Origin: Sphingomonas faeni
GTDB lineage: Bacteria; Pseudomonadota; Alphaproteobacteria; Sphingomonadales; Sphingomonadaceae
Assembly (NCBI RefSeq): GCF_023195535.1
Contig: NZ_JALPNF010000002.1
Location: forward strand, 496,001-560,000
Length of the DNA stretch: 64,000 bases
Direction: 5' to 3'
The position numbers were made by a program, and so were the translations under genes. The notes beneath the pieces are model-generated. The model was not told the DNA's origin. It worked only from the letters and a program-made list of their open reading frames with translations, and did not search any database. This document shows, in pieces, positions 45,043 to 54,018 of the stretch. Numbering within the stretch: position 1 is the stretch's first letter; each line of letters starts with the position of its first letter.

Positions 45043-47709
45043 TTACTTCTTTGAGAGCGCAGCCTGTGCCGCTGCTAGGCGGGCGATCGGCACGCGGTAC
45101 GGGCTGGCCGAGACGTAATCCAACCCGACCTTTTCGCAGAACGCGATGCTTGCCGGGTCGCCGCCATGTTCGCCGCAGATCCCCAGCTTGATCCCCGTCC
45201 GCGTCTTGCGCCCACGCTCCGCGGCAATCTCGATCAGCTCACCCACACCCTCGACGTCGATGCTGACAAACGGGTCCTTGGCGTAGATGCCCTGCTCGAC
45301 ATAGGCGCCGAGGAAGCGCGAGGCGTCGTCTCGGCTGACGCCCAGCGTCGTCTGCGTCAGGTCGTTGGTGCCGAACGAGAAGAACTCGCCGACTTCCGCG
45401 ATTTCACCGGCGCGGAGGGCTGCGCGGGGGAGTTCGATCATCGTGCCGACGAGATACTCGATCGTGCGGCCCTTTTCGGCGAACACGGCCTGGGCGGCCT
45501 TGTCGACGACCGCCTTCATCAGTTCCAGCTCGCGGCGGGTGGCGACCAGCGGGATCATGACCTCGGGGATCGGGGCCGCGCCGGACTTCTCCGCAACGTC
45601 GACCGCCGCCTCGAAGATCGCACGCGCCTGCATCTCGTAGATCTCGGGATAGGTCACGCCGAGCCGGCAGCCGCGGTGGCCGAGCATCGGGTTGAACTCG
45701 TGCAACTCCGCCGCGCGGCGCTTGAGCGTGTCGACGTCGACGCCCGCTGCGGTCGCGACTTCGGCGAATTCCGATTCCTCGTGGGGGAGGAATTCGTGGA
45801 GCGGCGGATCGAGCAGGCGGATCGTCACCGGCAGGCCGGCCATGACCTCGAGGATCTCGGTGAAATCCTTACGCTGTTCGGGGAGCAGCTTTTCGAGGGC
45901 GACGCGACGGCCCTTCTCGTCCGAGGCGAGGATCATCTGGCGGACGTTGGTGATGCGGCTGCTCTCGAAGAACATATGCTCGGTGCGGCAGAGGCCGACG
46001 CCCTCGGCGCCGAACTCGCGCGCGACGCGGCAATCTTCCGGCGTCTCGGCGTTGGCGCGGACCTTCAGGCGGCGGACCTCGTCGGCCCAGACCATCAGCG
46101 TGGCGAAGTCGCCCGACAGCTCGGGCTGCACGGTCGCGACCGCGCCGATCATTACTTCGCCGGTGGTGCCGTCGATGGTGAGCAGGTCGCCCTCCTTCAC
46201 CTCGCGGCCGCCGCAGCGCATGATCTTCGCCTTGGCGTCGATGGAGAGCGTGCCGGCGCCGGAAACGCAGGGGCGGCCCATGCCGCGTGCGACGACGGCG
46301 GCGTGCGACGTCATCCCGCCGCGCGCGGTGAGGATGCCCTTGGCGGCGTGCATGCCGTGGATGTCGTCTGGCGACGTCTCAGTGCGGACGAGGATCACGG
46401 CGACGCCGTCGGCCGCTTTCTTCTCGGCGGCATCGGCGTCGAACACGACCGCGCCGGACGCGGCACCCGGCGACGCGGGGAGGCCCTTGGTCAGCACGTC
46501 GCGGTGCGCCTTGGGGTCGAGCGTCGGGTGGAGCAGCTGGTCGAGCGCCATCGGCTCGACACGCAGGATCGCCTCCTCGCGGGTGATCAGACCCTCGTTC
46601 GCCATGTCGACGGCGATCTTCAGCGCGGCCTTTGCGGTGCGCTTGCCGGCGCGCGTCTGGAGCATCCAGAGCTTGGTCTTCTCGACCGTGAATTCGATGT
46701 CCTGCATGTCGCGATAGTGGTTTTCGAGCGTGTCGAACACGTCGGCGAGCTGGTGATACACCTCGGGCATCGCCTCTTCCATCGAAGAGGCCTTGGCGCC
46801 GGCGTCTTCGCGCGCGGTCTTGGTGAGATACTGCGGCGTGCGGATGCCCGCGACGACGTCTTCCCCTTGAGCATTGATCAGGAATTCGCCGTAATAGGCG
46901 CGGTCGCCCTTCGACGGGTCGCGCGTGAACGCGACGCCGGTCGCCGACGTGTCGCCCATGTTGCCGAACACCATTGCCTGGATGTTGACCGCGGTGCCCC
47001 AGCCGCCGGGAATGTCGTTGAGGCGGCGATAGACTTTCGCACGCTCGGACTGCCACGAGCCGAAGACGGCGCCGACCGCGCCCCAGAGCTGGTCATGGAC
47101 GTCCTGCGGGAAGGGCTTGCCCCAGAGCTTCTCGACGAGGCCCTTATACTCCGCGACGAGCTTGCGCAGATCGTCCGCCGAGAGTTCGGTGTCGAGCGTG
47201 AAGCCCTGGTCTTCCTTGGCGATCTCCAGCGCTTCCTCGAACGCGCCGTGATCGAGTTCGAGGACGACGTCGGCGTACATCTGGATGAAGCGGCGATAGC
47301 TGTCCCAGGCGAAGCGCGCGTCCTCGGACTTGGCGGCCAGGCCCTCGACGGTCTGGTCGTTGAGGCCGAGGTTGAGGACGGTGTCCATCATACCCGGCAT
47401 CGAGGCGCGGGCGCCGCTCCGGACAGAGACGAGCAGCGGGTCGGCGGGGTCGCCGAACTTCTTGCCGGTGACGCCTTCGATATGGGCGAGGCCGGTGGCG
47501 ACTTCGTCGCGCAGGCTCTGCGGGAACTGGCCGCCCTCGTCGTAATAGACCGCGCAGAAATCGGTCGAGATCGTGAAGCCCGGCGGGACCGGGAGGCCGA
47601 TCGACGCCATCTCGGCGAGATTCGCGCCCTTGCCGCCCAGCAGGTTCTTGTCGCCCTTGCCGCCATCCGAAACACCGCCGCCGAAGCGGTACACATATTG
47701 GGTCATCAC
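45043..47709 (-). CDS. ppdK: Pyruvate, phosphate dikinase
   Basis: 888 residues. It interconverts pyruvate, ATP and phosphate with PEP, AMP and pyrophosphate. The N-terminal ATP-grasp region is marked by YRFGGGVSDGGKGDKNLLGG and GLPVPPGFTISTDFC. The phosphohistidine loop GGMTSHAAVVARGMGRPCVS is near residue 455, and the PEP domain ends with LGICGEHGGDPASIAFCE. It follows glyS with 60 bases between, an order seen in other alphaproteobacteria. The second Met (MTQYVY) is an equally likely start. Confidence 0.97.
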   Translation of the reverse strand: MMTQYVYRFGGGVSDGGKGDKNLLGGKGANLAEMASIGLPVPPGFTISTDFCAVYYDEGGQFPQSLRDEVATGLAHIEGVTGKKFGDPADPLLVSVRSGARASMPGMMDTVLNLGLNDQTVEGLAAKSEDARFAWDSYRRFIQMYADVVLELDHGAFEEALEIAKEDQGFTLDTELSADDLRKLVAEYKGLVEKLWGKPFPQDVHDQLWGAVGAVFGSWQSERAKVYRRLNDIPGGWGTAVNIQAMVFGNMGDTSATGVAFTRDPSKGDRAYYGEFLINAQGEDVVAGIRTPQYLTKTAREDAGAKASSMEEAMPEVYHQLADVFDTLENHYRDMQDIEFTVEKTKLWMLQTRAGKRTAKAALKIAVDMANEGLITREEAILRVEPMALDQLLHPTLDPKAHRDVLTKGLPASPGAASGAVVFDADAAEKKAADGVAVILVRTETSPDDIHGMHAAKGILTARGGMTSHAAVVARGMGRPCVSGAGTLSIDAKAKIMRCGGREVKEGDLLTIDGTTGEVMIGAVATVQPELSGDFATLMVWADEVRRLKVRANAETPEDCRVAREFGAEGVGLCRTEHMFFESSRITNVRQMILASDEKGRRVALEKLLPEQRKDFTEILEVMAGLPVTIRLLDPPLHEFLPHEESEFAEVATAAGVDVDTLKRRAAELHEFNPMLGHRGCRLGVTYPEIYEMQARAIFEAAVDVAEKSGAAPIPEVMIPLVATRRELELMKAVVDKAAQAVFAEKGRTIEYLVGTMIELPRAALRAGEIAEVGEFFSFGTNDLTQTTLGVSRDDASRFLGAYVEQGIYAKDPFVSIDVEGVGELIEIAAERGRKTRTGIKLGICGEHGGDPASIAFCEKVGLDYVSASPYRVPIARLAAAQAALSKK

Positions 47710-47769
47710 AGGTCCTCTAGGTGTTGTTGCGCGCAGGGCGGCAGTGAAAGGCTTTGAAAACGGGGCGGA

Positions 47770-50232
47770 TCAGCCCTCGATCTTCGAGAAGTCCGCGACA
47801 TTGTGCACTGCGGCGCGAACACGCTCAAGTAGCGCGAGACGGGCGGAGCGCTTGGCGGGATCGGGATCGTTGACGATAACGCTATCAAAGAACGCGTCGA
47901 TCGGCGCGCGGAGGCTTGCAAGAGCCGCCATCGCGGCGGCGAAATCCTCGCGTTCGAGCGCGGCGGTGGCGCGGGGTTCGGCGGAGTCTAGCGCGGTCAT
48001 CAGCGCGGTCTCTGCGGGTTCGGGGGTGTAGGACGGCGTTTGTTGCGCGGGCCCTCCGACCACAACGTCATCCCCCGCCCCATCCGTCAACCCAGTAGCC
48101 GCGTCCGTCACCCCAGCGAACGCTGGGGTCTCCTGCGGCTCCTGTCCCTCGCTCCCCGCGGATACCCCAGCATTCGCTGGGGTGACGGGCTTTGGTTGGG
48201 CGCCGCCTTCCTTCTTCAAGATATTGGCGGCGCGCTTGTAGCCGGCGAGCAGGTTCGCGCCGTCCTCGGTGTTCACGAACGCCTGGAGCGCGTGGACGCG
48301 CGCGAGCAGGCGGACGAGATCGTCCTCGCCCCCGAGCGCGAACACCGCGTCGATCAGGTCGTGCCGGACGCCGGCTTCGCGTTGCTGGACTTTGAGGCGG
48401 TCGGCGAAGAAGTCGAGGAGACGTGGAAGGCCAACGAAGAACCGCTCGGTTGCTTCATCTACTGGGGCCTGTGTAAATTGAGCAACATAAGTTTCGATAT
48501 CAAAGTCTCGTGGCGAAAGGTTCGTACGCTTCAAACCTTCGAAATCTCGCTTAATTATTACATCCGCATTTTCTACCATCGACTTATACAAAAAGCCGCC
48601 AGCTTGCTGCGCATAGGTTTTTATGATCGGCAACCTTATCGAGTTTCTCTCGAGTAAAGTGATGCATCCCAACGCCGCTCTTCGGAGAGCAAATGGATCT
48701 TTTGATCCTGTTGGGATCATATCCTGCGAAAAGAATCCGACAAGCGTATCGAGCTTGTCAGACAAGCTTACCGCGACCGTTACCGGGTCGGTGGGGACGT
48801 CGTCGCCTTGGCCGACCGGCTTGTAGTGGTCGCGGATGGCGGCGGCGACGGCCGGGTGCTCGCCCTGCGCGGCGGCGTAGTAGCCGCCCATCAGGCCTTG
48901 CAGCTCGGGGAACTCGCCGACCATGCCGGTGACGAGGTCTGCCTTTGCGAGGCGGGCTGCGCGGTCTGCTTGGGCGGCGAGTTCCGCCCGAGCCTCAGCC
49001 GTCACCCCAGCGAAAGCTGGGGTCTCATGGGGCAAGTGCCCCTCGCTCCCCGCGGATACCCCAGCTTTCGCTGGGGTGACGGAATTTGTGACGGTGGTCG
49101 AAGCAGAAGGAAGGACGATGCCTTCTTCTACCAACCACCGCGCGAGCTTCGCGACGCGGTCGACCTTGTCGGCTACCGTGCCGAGCTTTTCGTGGAAGAC
49201 GATCTTTTCGAGCTTCGGACGAAGGTCGTCGAGCTTGGTGTTGAGGTCGGTGTCGTAGAAGAACTTAGCGTCCGACAACCGCGCGGCGAGGACCTTGCGG
49301 TTGCCCTCGACGATGCTCGCGCCGCCGTCTTTCGCGTCAATGTTAGCGGTACAGACGAACGCGTTGGCGAGCTTTCCGTCGGCCCCACGGCAGACGAAAT
49401 ATTTCTGGTTCACGCGCGCCGTCAGCTGGATCACCTCGGGGGGCACGTCGAGAAACGCGGGGTCGAACTGGCCGAGCAGGGGAATCGGCCATTCCGTCAG
49501 CCCGGCATTCTCGGCGACGAGACCCTCGTCCTCGATCAGTTCAAGCCCGGCCTGCGCGGCGGCTTCGCGGGCGTGGTCGCGGATCAGCGTGGCGCGTTCG
49601 TCGTGGTCGACGATGACGTGGCAGGCGCGGAGTTTCTCGACATAGTCGTGCGCGCCGCCGATCGTGATCTGGTACGGGTGGTGGAAGCGGTGGCCGAGCG
49701 TGGCAGCGCCGCTGGCAATCCCGGCGATCTCGAACGGCACGATCTCTTCGCCGAGCAGCGCGACGATGCCTTGCAGCGGGCGGACCCAGCGGAGCGATTC
49801 GGTGCTGGCGGAGGCGTCGCCCCAGCGCATCGACTTCGGCCACGGGAACGCGCGGACGATCGCGGGGATGGCGTCTGCGAGCACGGCGGCGGTGGCGCGG
49901 CCGGGCTTTTCGGTGACCGCGAAGAGCGTGCCGTTGCGGTCTACGAGTTGCTCGCGGATTAGGCCGGTCTTGCGGAGGAAGCCTTCGAGCGCTTGTGGTG
50001 GCGCGGAGGTCTTGGGGCCCTTGGTTTCCTCGGAGACGGCGGCGGTCTCGAGCGGCAGGTCGCGCGCGATCAGCGTCAGGCGGCGCGGGGTCGCGTAGGT
50101 GACGATCGCGCTGGTGGCGATGCCGGCCTTGGCGAGCTCGGCGGTGAACAGCCTGGCGAGGTCTTCACGCGCCTTGGACTGCATCCGGGCGGGAATTTCT
50201 TCGGAGCGGAGCTCCAGGAGGAAGTCGGTCAT
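47770..50232 (-). CDS. glyS: Glycyl-tRNA synthetase beta subunit with two in-frame palindrome insertions
   Basis: 820 residues, against about 690 usual for alphaproteobacteria. It pairs with GlyQ to charge tRNA-Gly. Normal blocks include DFLLELRSEEIPARMQ, GEFPELQGLMGGYYAAAQGE, KDPFALRRAALG and VQQREAGVRHDLIDAVFALG. Two inserts share the pattern [14 protein letters not shown] and ETPAFAGVT (about residues 384-411) or VTPANAGVSAGSEG and ETPAFAGVT (about 682-709); both translate family C palindromes. A third oddity is a low-GC stretch (about residues 485-584, bases 48481-48780). The enzyme is essential, so the inserts must be tolerated. Confidence 0.95.
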   Translation of the reverse strand: MTDFLLELRSEEIPARMQSKAREDLARLFTAELAKAGIATSAIVTYATPRRLTLIARDLPLETAAVSEETKGPKTSAPPQALEGFLRKTGLIREQLVDRNGTLFAVTEKPGRATAAVLADAIPAIVRAFPWPKSMRWGDASASTESLRWVRPLQGIVALLGEEIVPFEIAGIASGAATLGHRFHHPYQITIGGAHDYVEKLRACHVIVDHDERATLIRDHAREAAAQAGLELIEDEGLVAENAGLTEWPIPLLGQFDPAFLDVPPEVIQLTARVNQKYFVCRGADGKLANAFVCTANIDAKDGGASIVEGNRKVLAARLSDAKFFYDTDLNTKLDDLRPKLEKIVFHEKLGTVADKVDRVAKLARWLVEEGIVLPSASTTVTNSVTPAKAGVSAGSEGHLPHETPAFAGVTAEARAELAAQADRAARLAKADLVTGMVGEFPELQGLMGGYYAAAQGEHPAVAAAIRDHYKPVGQGDDVPTDPVTVAVSLSDKLDTLVGFFSQDMIPTGSKDPFALRRAALGCITLLERNSIRLPIIKTYAQQAGGFLYKSMVENADVIIKRDFEGLKRTNLSPRDFDIETYVAQFTQAPVDEATERFFVGLPRLLDFFADRLKVQQREAGVRHDLIDAVFALGGEDDLVRLLARVHALQAFVNTEDGANLLAGYKRAANILKKEGGAQPKPVTPANAGVSAGSEGQEPQETPAFAGVTDAATGLTDGAGDDVVVGGPAQQTPSYTPEPAETALMTALDSAEPRATAALEREDFAAAMAALASLRAPIDAFFDSVIVNDPDPAKRSARLALLERVRAAVHNVADFSKIEG
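48106..48188. repeat. Family C palindromic element inside glyS (3' copy)
   Basis: CGTCACCCCAGCGAACGCTG is mirrored by CAGCATTCGCTGGGGTGACG. On the coding strand it is read as a 28-residue segment. Its central CCTCGCTCCCCGCGGATACC is shared with the other glyS copy. Confidence 0.9.
49000..49082. repeat. Family C palindromic element inside glyS (5' copy)
   Basis: CGTCACCCCAGCGAAAGCTG is mirrored by CAGCTTTCGCTGGGGTGACG. It is 83 bases like the 3' copy and has the same orientation and centre. Confidence 0.9.
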
Positions 50233-50267
50233 GCGGGCTCACCGGTCGGAGCAAAAACACTCTGCGT

Positions 50268-50325
50268 TCTCTGCGTCTCTGCGCGAAAATCTGTTCGCGC
50301 GGAGGCGCAGAGGACGCGGAGAAAA
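50268..50325. repeat. Palindromic element (family H, GCGGAGGCGCAGAGG type)
   Basis: TCTGCGTTCTCTGCGTCTCT and GCGCGGAGGCGCAGAGGACG form an imperfect hairpin in the gap between glyQ and glyS. A nested pair of the same kind is at 63126-63353. Confidence 0.7.
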
Positions 50326-50359
50326 GGAGAGATACAGCCTGCGGCGCTGCGGGGGCGCA

Positions 50360-51286
50360 TCATGCTGCCCATCCGTGTTTGTCCATCCAGGCTGCGCAGG
50401 CGCCCTTCGCGAGGTCTCGGACGCGGCCCATGTAGGTCTGGCGTTCGGCGACCGAGATCACCCCGCGTGCTTGCAGTAGGTTGAAGATGTGGCTGGCTTT
50501 GATCGCCTGCTCATAGGCGGGGATCGGCAGCTTGTGGTTCAGGCTGTTCTCGCATTCGGCGACGTGCTTGCGGAACTGGTCGAACAGCGAGTCCGTGTCG
50601 GCGATCTCGAAGTTCCACTTCGACATTTCCTGCTCGTTCTCCAGGAACACGTCGCCGTACGTTACCCCGGCGTCGTTGAACGCGAGGTCGTAGACGCTGT
50701 CCTTGTCCTGGATGTACATCGCGAGGCGCTCGAGCCCGTAGGTGAGTTCGCCGGCGACGGGCTTCATGTCGAAGCCGCCCATCTGCTGGAAATAGGTGAA
50801 CTGCGTCACCTCCATGCCGTCGCACCAGACCTCCCAGCCGAGACCCCAGGCGCCGAGCGTCGGGCTCTCCCAGTCGTCCTCGACGAAGCGGATGTCGTGG
50901 CGCAGCATGTCGATGCCGATCGCCGCGAGGCTGCCGAGATAGAGTTCCTGGAGGTTGGCGGGGCTCGGCTTCAGGATGACTTGATACTGGTAGTAATGCT
51001 GGAGCCGGTTGGGGTTCTCGCCGTAGCGCCCGTCGGTCGGGCGGCGGCAGGGCTGGACGAACGCGGCGTTCCACGGTTTCGGCCCGAGCGCGCGGAGCGT
51101 CGTGGCGGTGTGGAAGGTGCCCGCGCCCATTTCCATGTCGTAGGGCTGCAGGATCAGGCATCCGTGCTCGCTCCAATAGTCGTGGAGCGTGAGGATCATG
51201 CGCTGGAAGCTGAGAGGCTTTTTCACGGGCTGGGTCACGGGCTGGGTCACGGGCTGGGCTTTGGCGGATGGGGGTGCGGGAGGCAA
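50360..51286 (-). CDS. glyQ: Glycyl-tRNA synthetase alpha subunit
   Basis: 308 residues. Conserved blocks are [60 protein letters not shown] and [16 protein letters not shown]. The first 30 residues before the conserved MILTLHDYW contain a 12-base tandem repeat read as [15 protein letters not shown], so the true start may be an inner codon or the extension may be natural. It is the first gene of glyQ-glyS-ppdK. Confidence 0.96.
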   Translation of the reverse strand: MPPAPPSAKAQPVTQPVTQPVKKPLSFQRMILTLHDYWSEHGCLILQPYDMEMGAGTFHTATTLRALGPKPWNAAFVQPCRRPTDGRYGENPNRLQHYYQYQVILKPSPANLQELYLGSLAAIGIDMLRHDIRFVEDDWESPTLGAWGLGWEVWCDGMEVTQFTYFQQMGGFDMKPVAGELTYGLERLAMYIQDKDSVYDLAFNDAGVTYGDVFLENEQEMSKWNFEIADTDSLFDQFRKHVAECENSLNHKLPIPAYEQAIKASHIFNLLQARGVISVAERQTYMGRVRDLAKGACAAWMDKHGWAA

Positions 51287-51347
51287 GTGGTGCGTTGCGC
51301 TCTGCGCTCCTACATGGGGGCGAACTCACGGTAAGGATGCCCTCCCC

Positions 51348-52268
51348 TTGAAGCTGTTTTCGAAGATCGCGTCGTTCCGATCCGCCTTGTCTGCGCTGGC
51401 GATGGCGTTCGCTTTGCCCGCCTGTGCGCAGGTCGCGCCGAAGCCCGTCCAAGCCGCCAACGACGCCGATCCGGCGTTGTGGGTGGTGAAGGACAAGGAC
51501 ACGACGATCTACCTGTTCGGGACGATCCATGTGTTGAAGCCCGGCATGACGTGGTTCGACGAGGCGGTGAAGACCGCATTCGATCGCTCGCAACAGGTGG
51601 TGCTGGAGCTGGTGATGCCGGATCCGGCGAAGATGCAGTCGCTGGTGATGGCGACGGGCGTGTCGAAGGACGGTCCGACGCTGACCGAGCAGCTGCCCGC
51701 GGACAAGCGTGCGGCGTATGCGAAGGCGGTGACCGATCTGGGGTTGCCGGCGAATGCGTTCGACCGGTTCAAGCCTTGGCTGGCGGCGACGAACCTGTCG
51801 ATCGCGCCGCTGTCGAAGCTTGGGTACGAGTCGGCGAACGGGCCCGAGCATGTGATCACCGAGGCGGCGAAGGCTGCGGGGAAGCCGGTGATCGGGCTGG
51901 AGACGGCGGAGCAGCAGCTCGGGTATTTCGGTGGGTTGTCGCAAACCGCGCAGTTGCAGTTTCTCGGGAGCACGATCGACGAGTTGCCGAAGCTGGAAAG
52001 CACGATGGCGACGATGGTCGACGAGTGGGCGAGAGGCGATCCCGAGGCTTTGGCCAAGGAGATGAACGACAGTTTGAAGGACTCGCCCGAGGTGGCGAAG
52101 GTGTTGCTGGTGGACCGCAATGCGCGCTGGGCGGAGTGGGTGAAGACTCGACTCGGGACTCCGGGGACTGTGTTCGTTGCGGTTGGGGCTGGGCACCTCG
52201 CAGGGAAGGACAGCGTTCAGGCGCAATTGGCTAAGCTTGGGGTGAAGGCCGAGCGGGTACAGTATTGA
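51348..52268 (+). CDS. TraB/GumN family protein, exported
   Basis: 306 residues from a TTG at 51348, the only start that gives a complete signal peptide (SALSALAMAFALPACAQ); no in-frame ATG or GTG fits better. The TraB/GumN fold is marked by YLFGTIHVLKPGMTWFDEAV, VVLELVMPDPAKM, PVIGLETAEQQLGYFGGL and FVAVGAGHLAGKDSVQAQLA (conserved GxH and E). These are thought to be metal-dependent peptidase-like proteins. The substrate is unknown. It is divergent from glyQ. Confidence 0.85.
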   Translation: MKLFSKIASFRSALSALAMAFALPACAQVAPKPVQAANDADPALWVVKDKDTTIYLFGTIHVLKPGMTWFDEAVKTAFDRSQQVVLELVMPDPAKMQSLVMATGVSKDGPTLTEQLPADKRAAYAKAVTDLGLPANAFDRFKPWLAATNLSIAPLSKLGYESANGPEHVITEAAKAAGKPVIGLETAEQQLGYFGGLSQTAQLQFLGSTIDELPKLESTMATMVDEWARGDPEALAKEMNDSLKDSPEVAKVLLVDRNARWAEWVKTRLGTPGTVFVAVGAGHLAGKDSVQAQLAKLGVKAERVQY

Positions 52269-52323
52269 GTCGCTGCCGGGTTTAATCTGCCGGGTTTAAA
52301 CGCGACGCCCCGCCCATCCATTC

Positions 52324-52407
52324 CGTCACCCCAGCGAAAGCTGGGGTCTCGTGCGTCGAGGGCGCGCTCGGTTACGCGGAGACCCCAGCTTTCGCTGGGG
52401 TGACGGG
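52324..52407. repeat. Family C palindromic element, intergenic
   Basis: CGTCACCCCAGCGAAAGCTG and GGGTCTC are mirrored by GAGACCCCAGCTTTCGCTGG and GGTGACGG. It lies between the GumN-like gene and rplY. It is the intergenic form of the two elements found inside glyS. Confidence 0.9.
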
Positions 52408-52557
52408 GTTTAGTCAGGGGGAACTTGCTCAGGGCGCATCCCCAAGGCGCAGAATTGCTTTTGCCCCCCACTTCCGCTATGCGCCCGCGCTTCCGGTCCA
52501 TGGTCATCCCTGGAGGCGTGGGCGGGAAGGACAACAAACGAGTTTCGGAGAATATAG

Positions 52558-53256
52558 ATGAGCGACCAGTTGACGCTCGCAGCCGAGACGCGTGACCGGG
52601 TTGGCAAGGGAGCCTCCCGGGCGCTGCGTCGTGATGGCCGCGTGCCTGCCGTGATCTACGGCCTGAACAAGGAGCCGATGTCGGTTCACCTCGAGGAAAA
52701 GGCGCTGATGAAGGCGCTGATGACCGGCCACTTCATGAATTCCGTCGTGATGGTCAACGGCATCCGCACGCTGCCGAAGGACGTCTCGTTCCACCCGGTT
52801 TCGGATCGTCCGATCCATGTCGATTTCCTGCGCATCGGTGCGCACTCGACCGTGACGGTCGCCGTGCCGGTCGTGTTCACCGATGAAGACGACGCGCCGG
52901 GCATCAAGAAGGGCAAGGGCGTCCTCAACATCACGCGCCACGAGATCGAGCTGGTCGTCGACGCGTCGGACATCCCGAGCGAGATCACGATTTCGCTCGC
53001 TGGCAAGGAAATCGGTGACTCGATCCACATCAGCGACGTGAATCTGCCCAAGGGTGCTGTGCCCGCGATCGACGACCGCGACTTCGCGATCGCCACGATC
53101 GTGCCGCCGACCGTGCCGACCGTCGAGGACGAGATCCTCGAGGCTGAGGTTGCCGAAGCACAGGCTGCCGAAGCTGCCGCCGAGGAAGAGACCCCGGTCG
53201 AGCCGAACGACGACGACAACCACGACGACAAGATCACGCCGCAAAAGAAGGACTGA
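52558..53256 (+). CDS. rplY: Ribosomal protein L25, CTC-type (long form)
   Basis: 232 residues. The N-terminal L25 5S-rRNA-binding domain (about 5-95; [38 protein letters not shown]) is followed by the CTC beta domain (about 100-190; [20 protein letters not shown]) and an acidic Ala/Glu tail. This long form is the usual one in alphaproteobacteria. A terminator follows. Confidence 0.97.
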   Translation: MSDQLTLAAETRDRVGKGASRALRRDGRVPAVIYGLNKEPMSVHLEEKALMKALMTGHFMNSVVMVNGIRTLPKDVSFHPVSDRPIHVDFLRIGAHSTVTVAVPVVFTDEDDAPGIKKGKGVLNITRHEIELVVDASDIPSEITISLAGKEIGDSIHISDVNLPKGAVPAIDDRDFAIATIVPPTVPTVEDEILEAEVAEAQAAEAAAEEETPVEPNDDDNHDDKITPQKKD

Positions 53257-53287
53257 GGGTTCAGCCCTTCGTCTTAGGATGATCTGG

Positions 53288-53322
53288 CGGGCGGGAAAGC
53301 AGGGCTTTCCCGCCCGTTTTCG
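53288..53322 (+). terminator. Rho-independent terminator after rplY
   Basis: GGGCGGGAAAGC, loop AGG, GCTTTCCCGCCC and then GTTTTCG. It lies about 32 bases past the rplY stop. Confidence 0.9.
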
Positions 53323-53328
53323 TACTAC

Positions 53329-53422
53329 CGTCATGCCGGGCTTGTTCCGGCATCCACCGTTCCGCACATTCGACAGGATTGAGCGTGCGGAACGCTGGGC
53401 CCCGGCCTCCGCCGGGGTGACG
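53329..53422. repeat. Chimeric palindromic element (D left arm, B-like right arm)
   Basis: The left part CGTCATGCCGGGCTTGTTCC with ATCCACCGTTCCGC is family D. The right part CTGGGCCCCGGCCTCCGCCG with GGGTGACGG has the family B arm. The two do not pair fully, so the element looks recombined. Confidence 0.75.
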
Positions 53423-53448
53423 GAAATGTTTTGTGACTGGGAATTGAA

Positions 53449-54018
53449 ATGCAGATCTGGGCGGGACTCGGCAATCCGGGGGCGCAATATGCGATGCACC
53501 GGCACAATGTCGGGTTCATGGTCGCCGACGCGATCGCCGAGGTGCACGGCTTCGGCGCGGTGAAGAAACAGTTCCAGGGCTGGACGCAGGAGGGGCGGAT
53601 CGGTTCGACCAGGATCCTGCTGCTGAAGCCCGCGACCTTCATGAACGAGAGCGGCCGGTCGATCGGCGAGGCGCTGCGCTTTTACAAGCTCGGCGTCGAG
53701 GCGCTGACGGTGTTTCACGACGAGCTCGATATCGCGCCGTTCCGCGTGAAGGTGAAGACCGGCGGCGGGACCGCGGGGCATAACGGACTGCGCTCGACCG
53801 ACCAGCATCTGGGGCCGGATTTCCGGCGGGTGCGGCTGGGGATCGGGCATCCGGGGCACAAGGATCGCGTCACCGGCTATGTGCTCGGGAATTATTCTAA
53901 GGCCGAGATCGAGCCGTTGAGCGACATGCTCGGCGCGGTCGCGGCAGAGGCCAAGTGGCTGGCGGAGGGCGACGACGTCCGCTTCATGAACGATGTCGCG
54001 TTGAGGATGCAGCCATGA
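53449..54018 (+). CDS. pth: Peptidyl-tRNA hydrolase
   Basis: 189 residues. It recycles peptidyl-tRNA. The active-site region is in GLGNPGAQYAMHRHNVGFM (catalytic His), LLKPATFMNESG and VFHDELDIAPFRVKVKTGGG. It lies downstream of rplY, the standard order, but is separated from it by the terminator and a chimeric palindrome. Confidence 0.97.
   Translation: MQIWAGLGNPGAQYAMHRHNVGFMVADAIAEVHGFGAVKKQFQGWTQEGRIGSTRILLLKPATFMNESGRSIGEALRFYKLGVEALTVFHDELDIAPFRVKVKTGGGTAGHNGLRSTDQHLGPDFRRVRLGIGHPGHKDRVTGYVLGNYSKAEIEPLSDMLGAVAAEAKWLAEGDDVRFMNDVALRMQP

Noticed and set aside
45166..47757. Long open frame (863 codons) on the plus strand
   Set aside because: It is antisense to ppdK; the minus-strand product is a complete, clearly recognised enzyme, and high G+C leaves long stop-free antisense frames.
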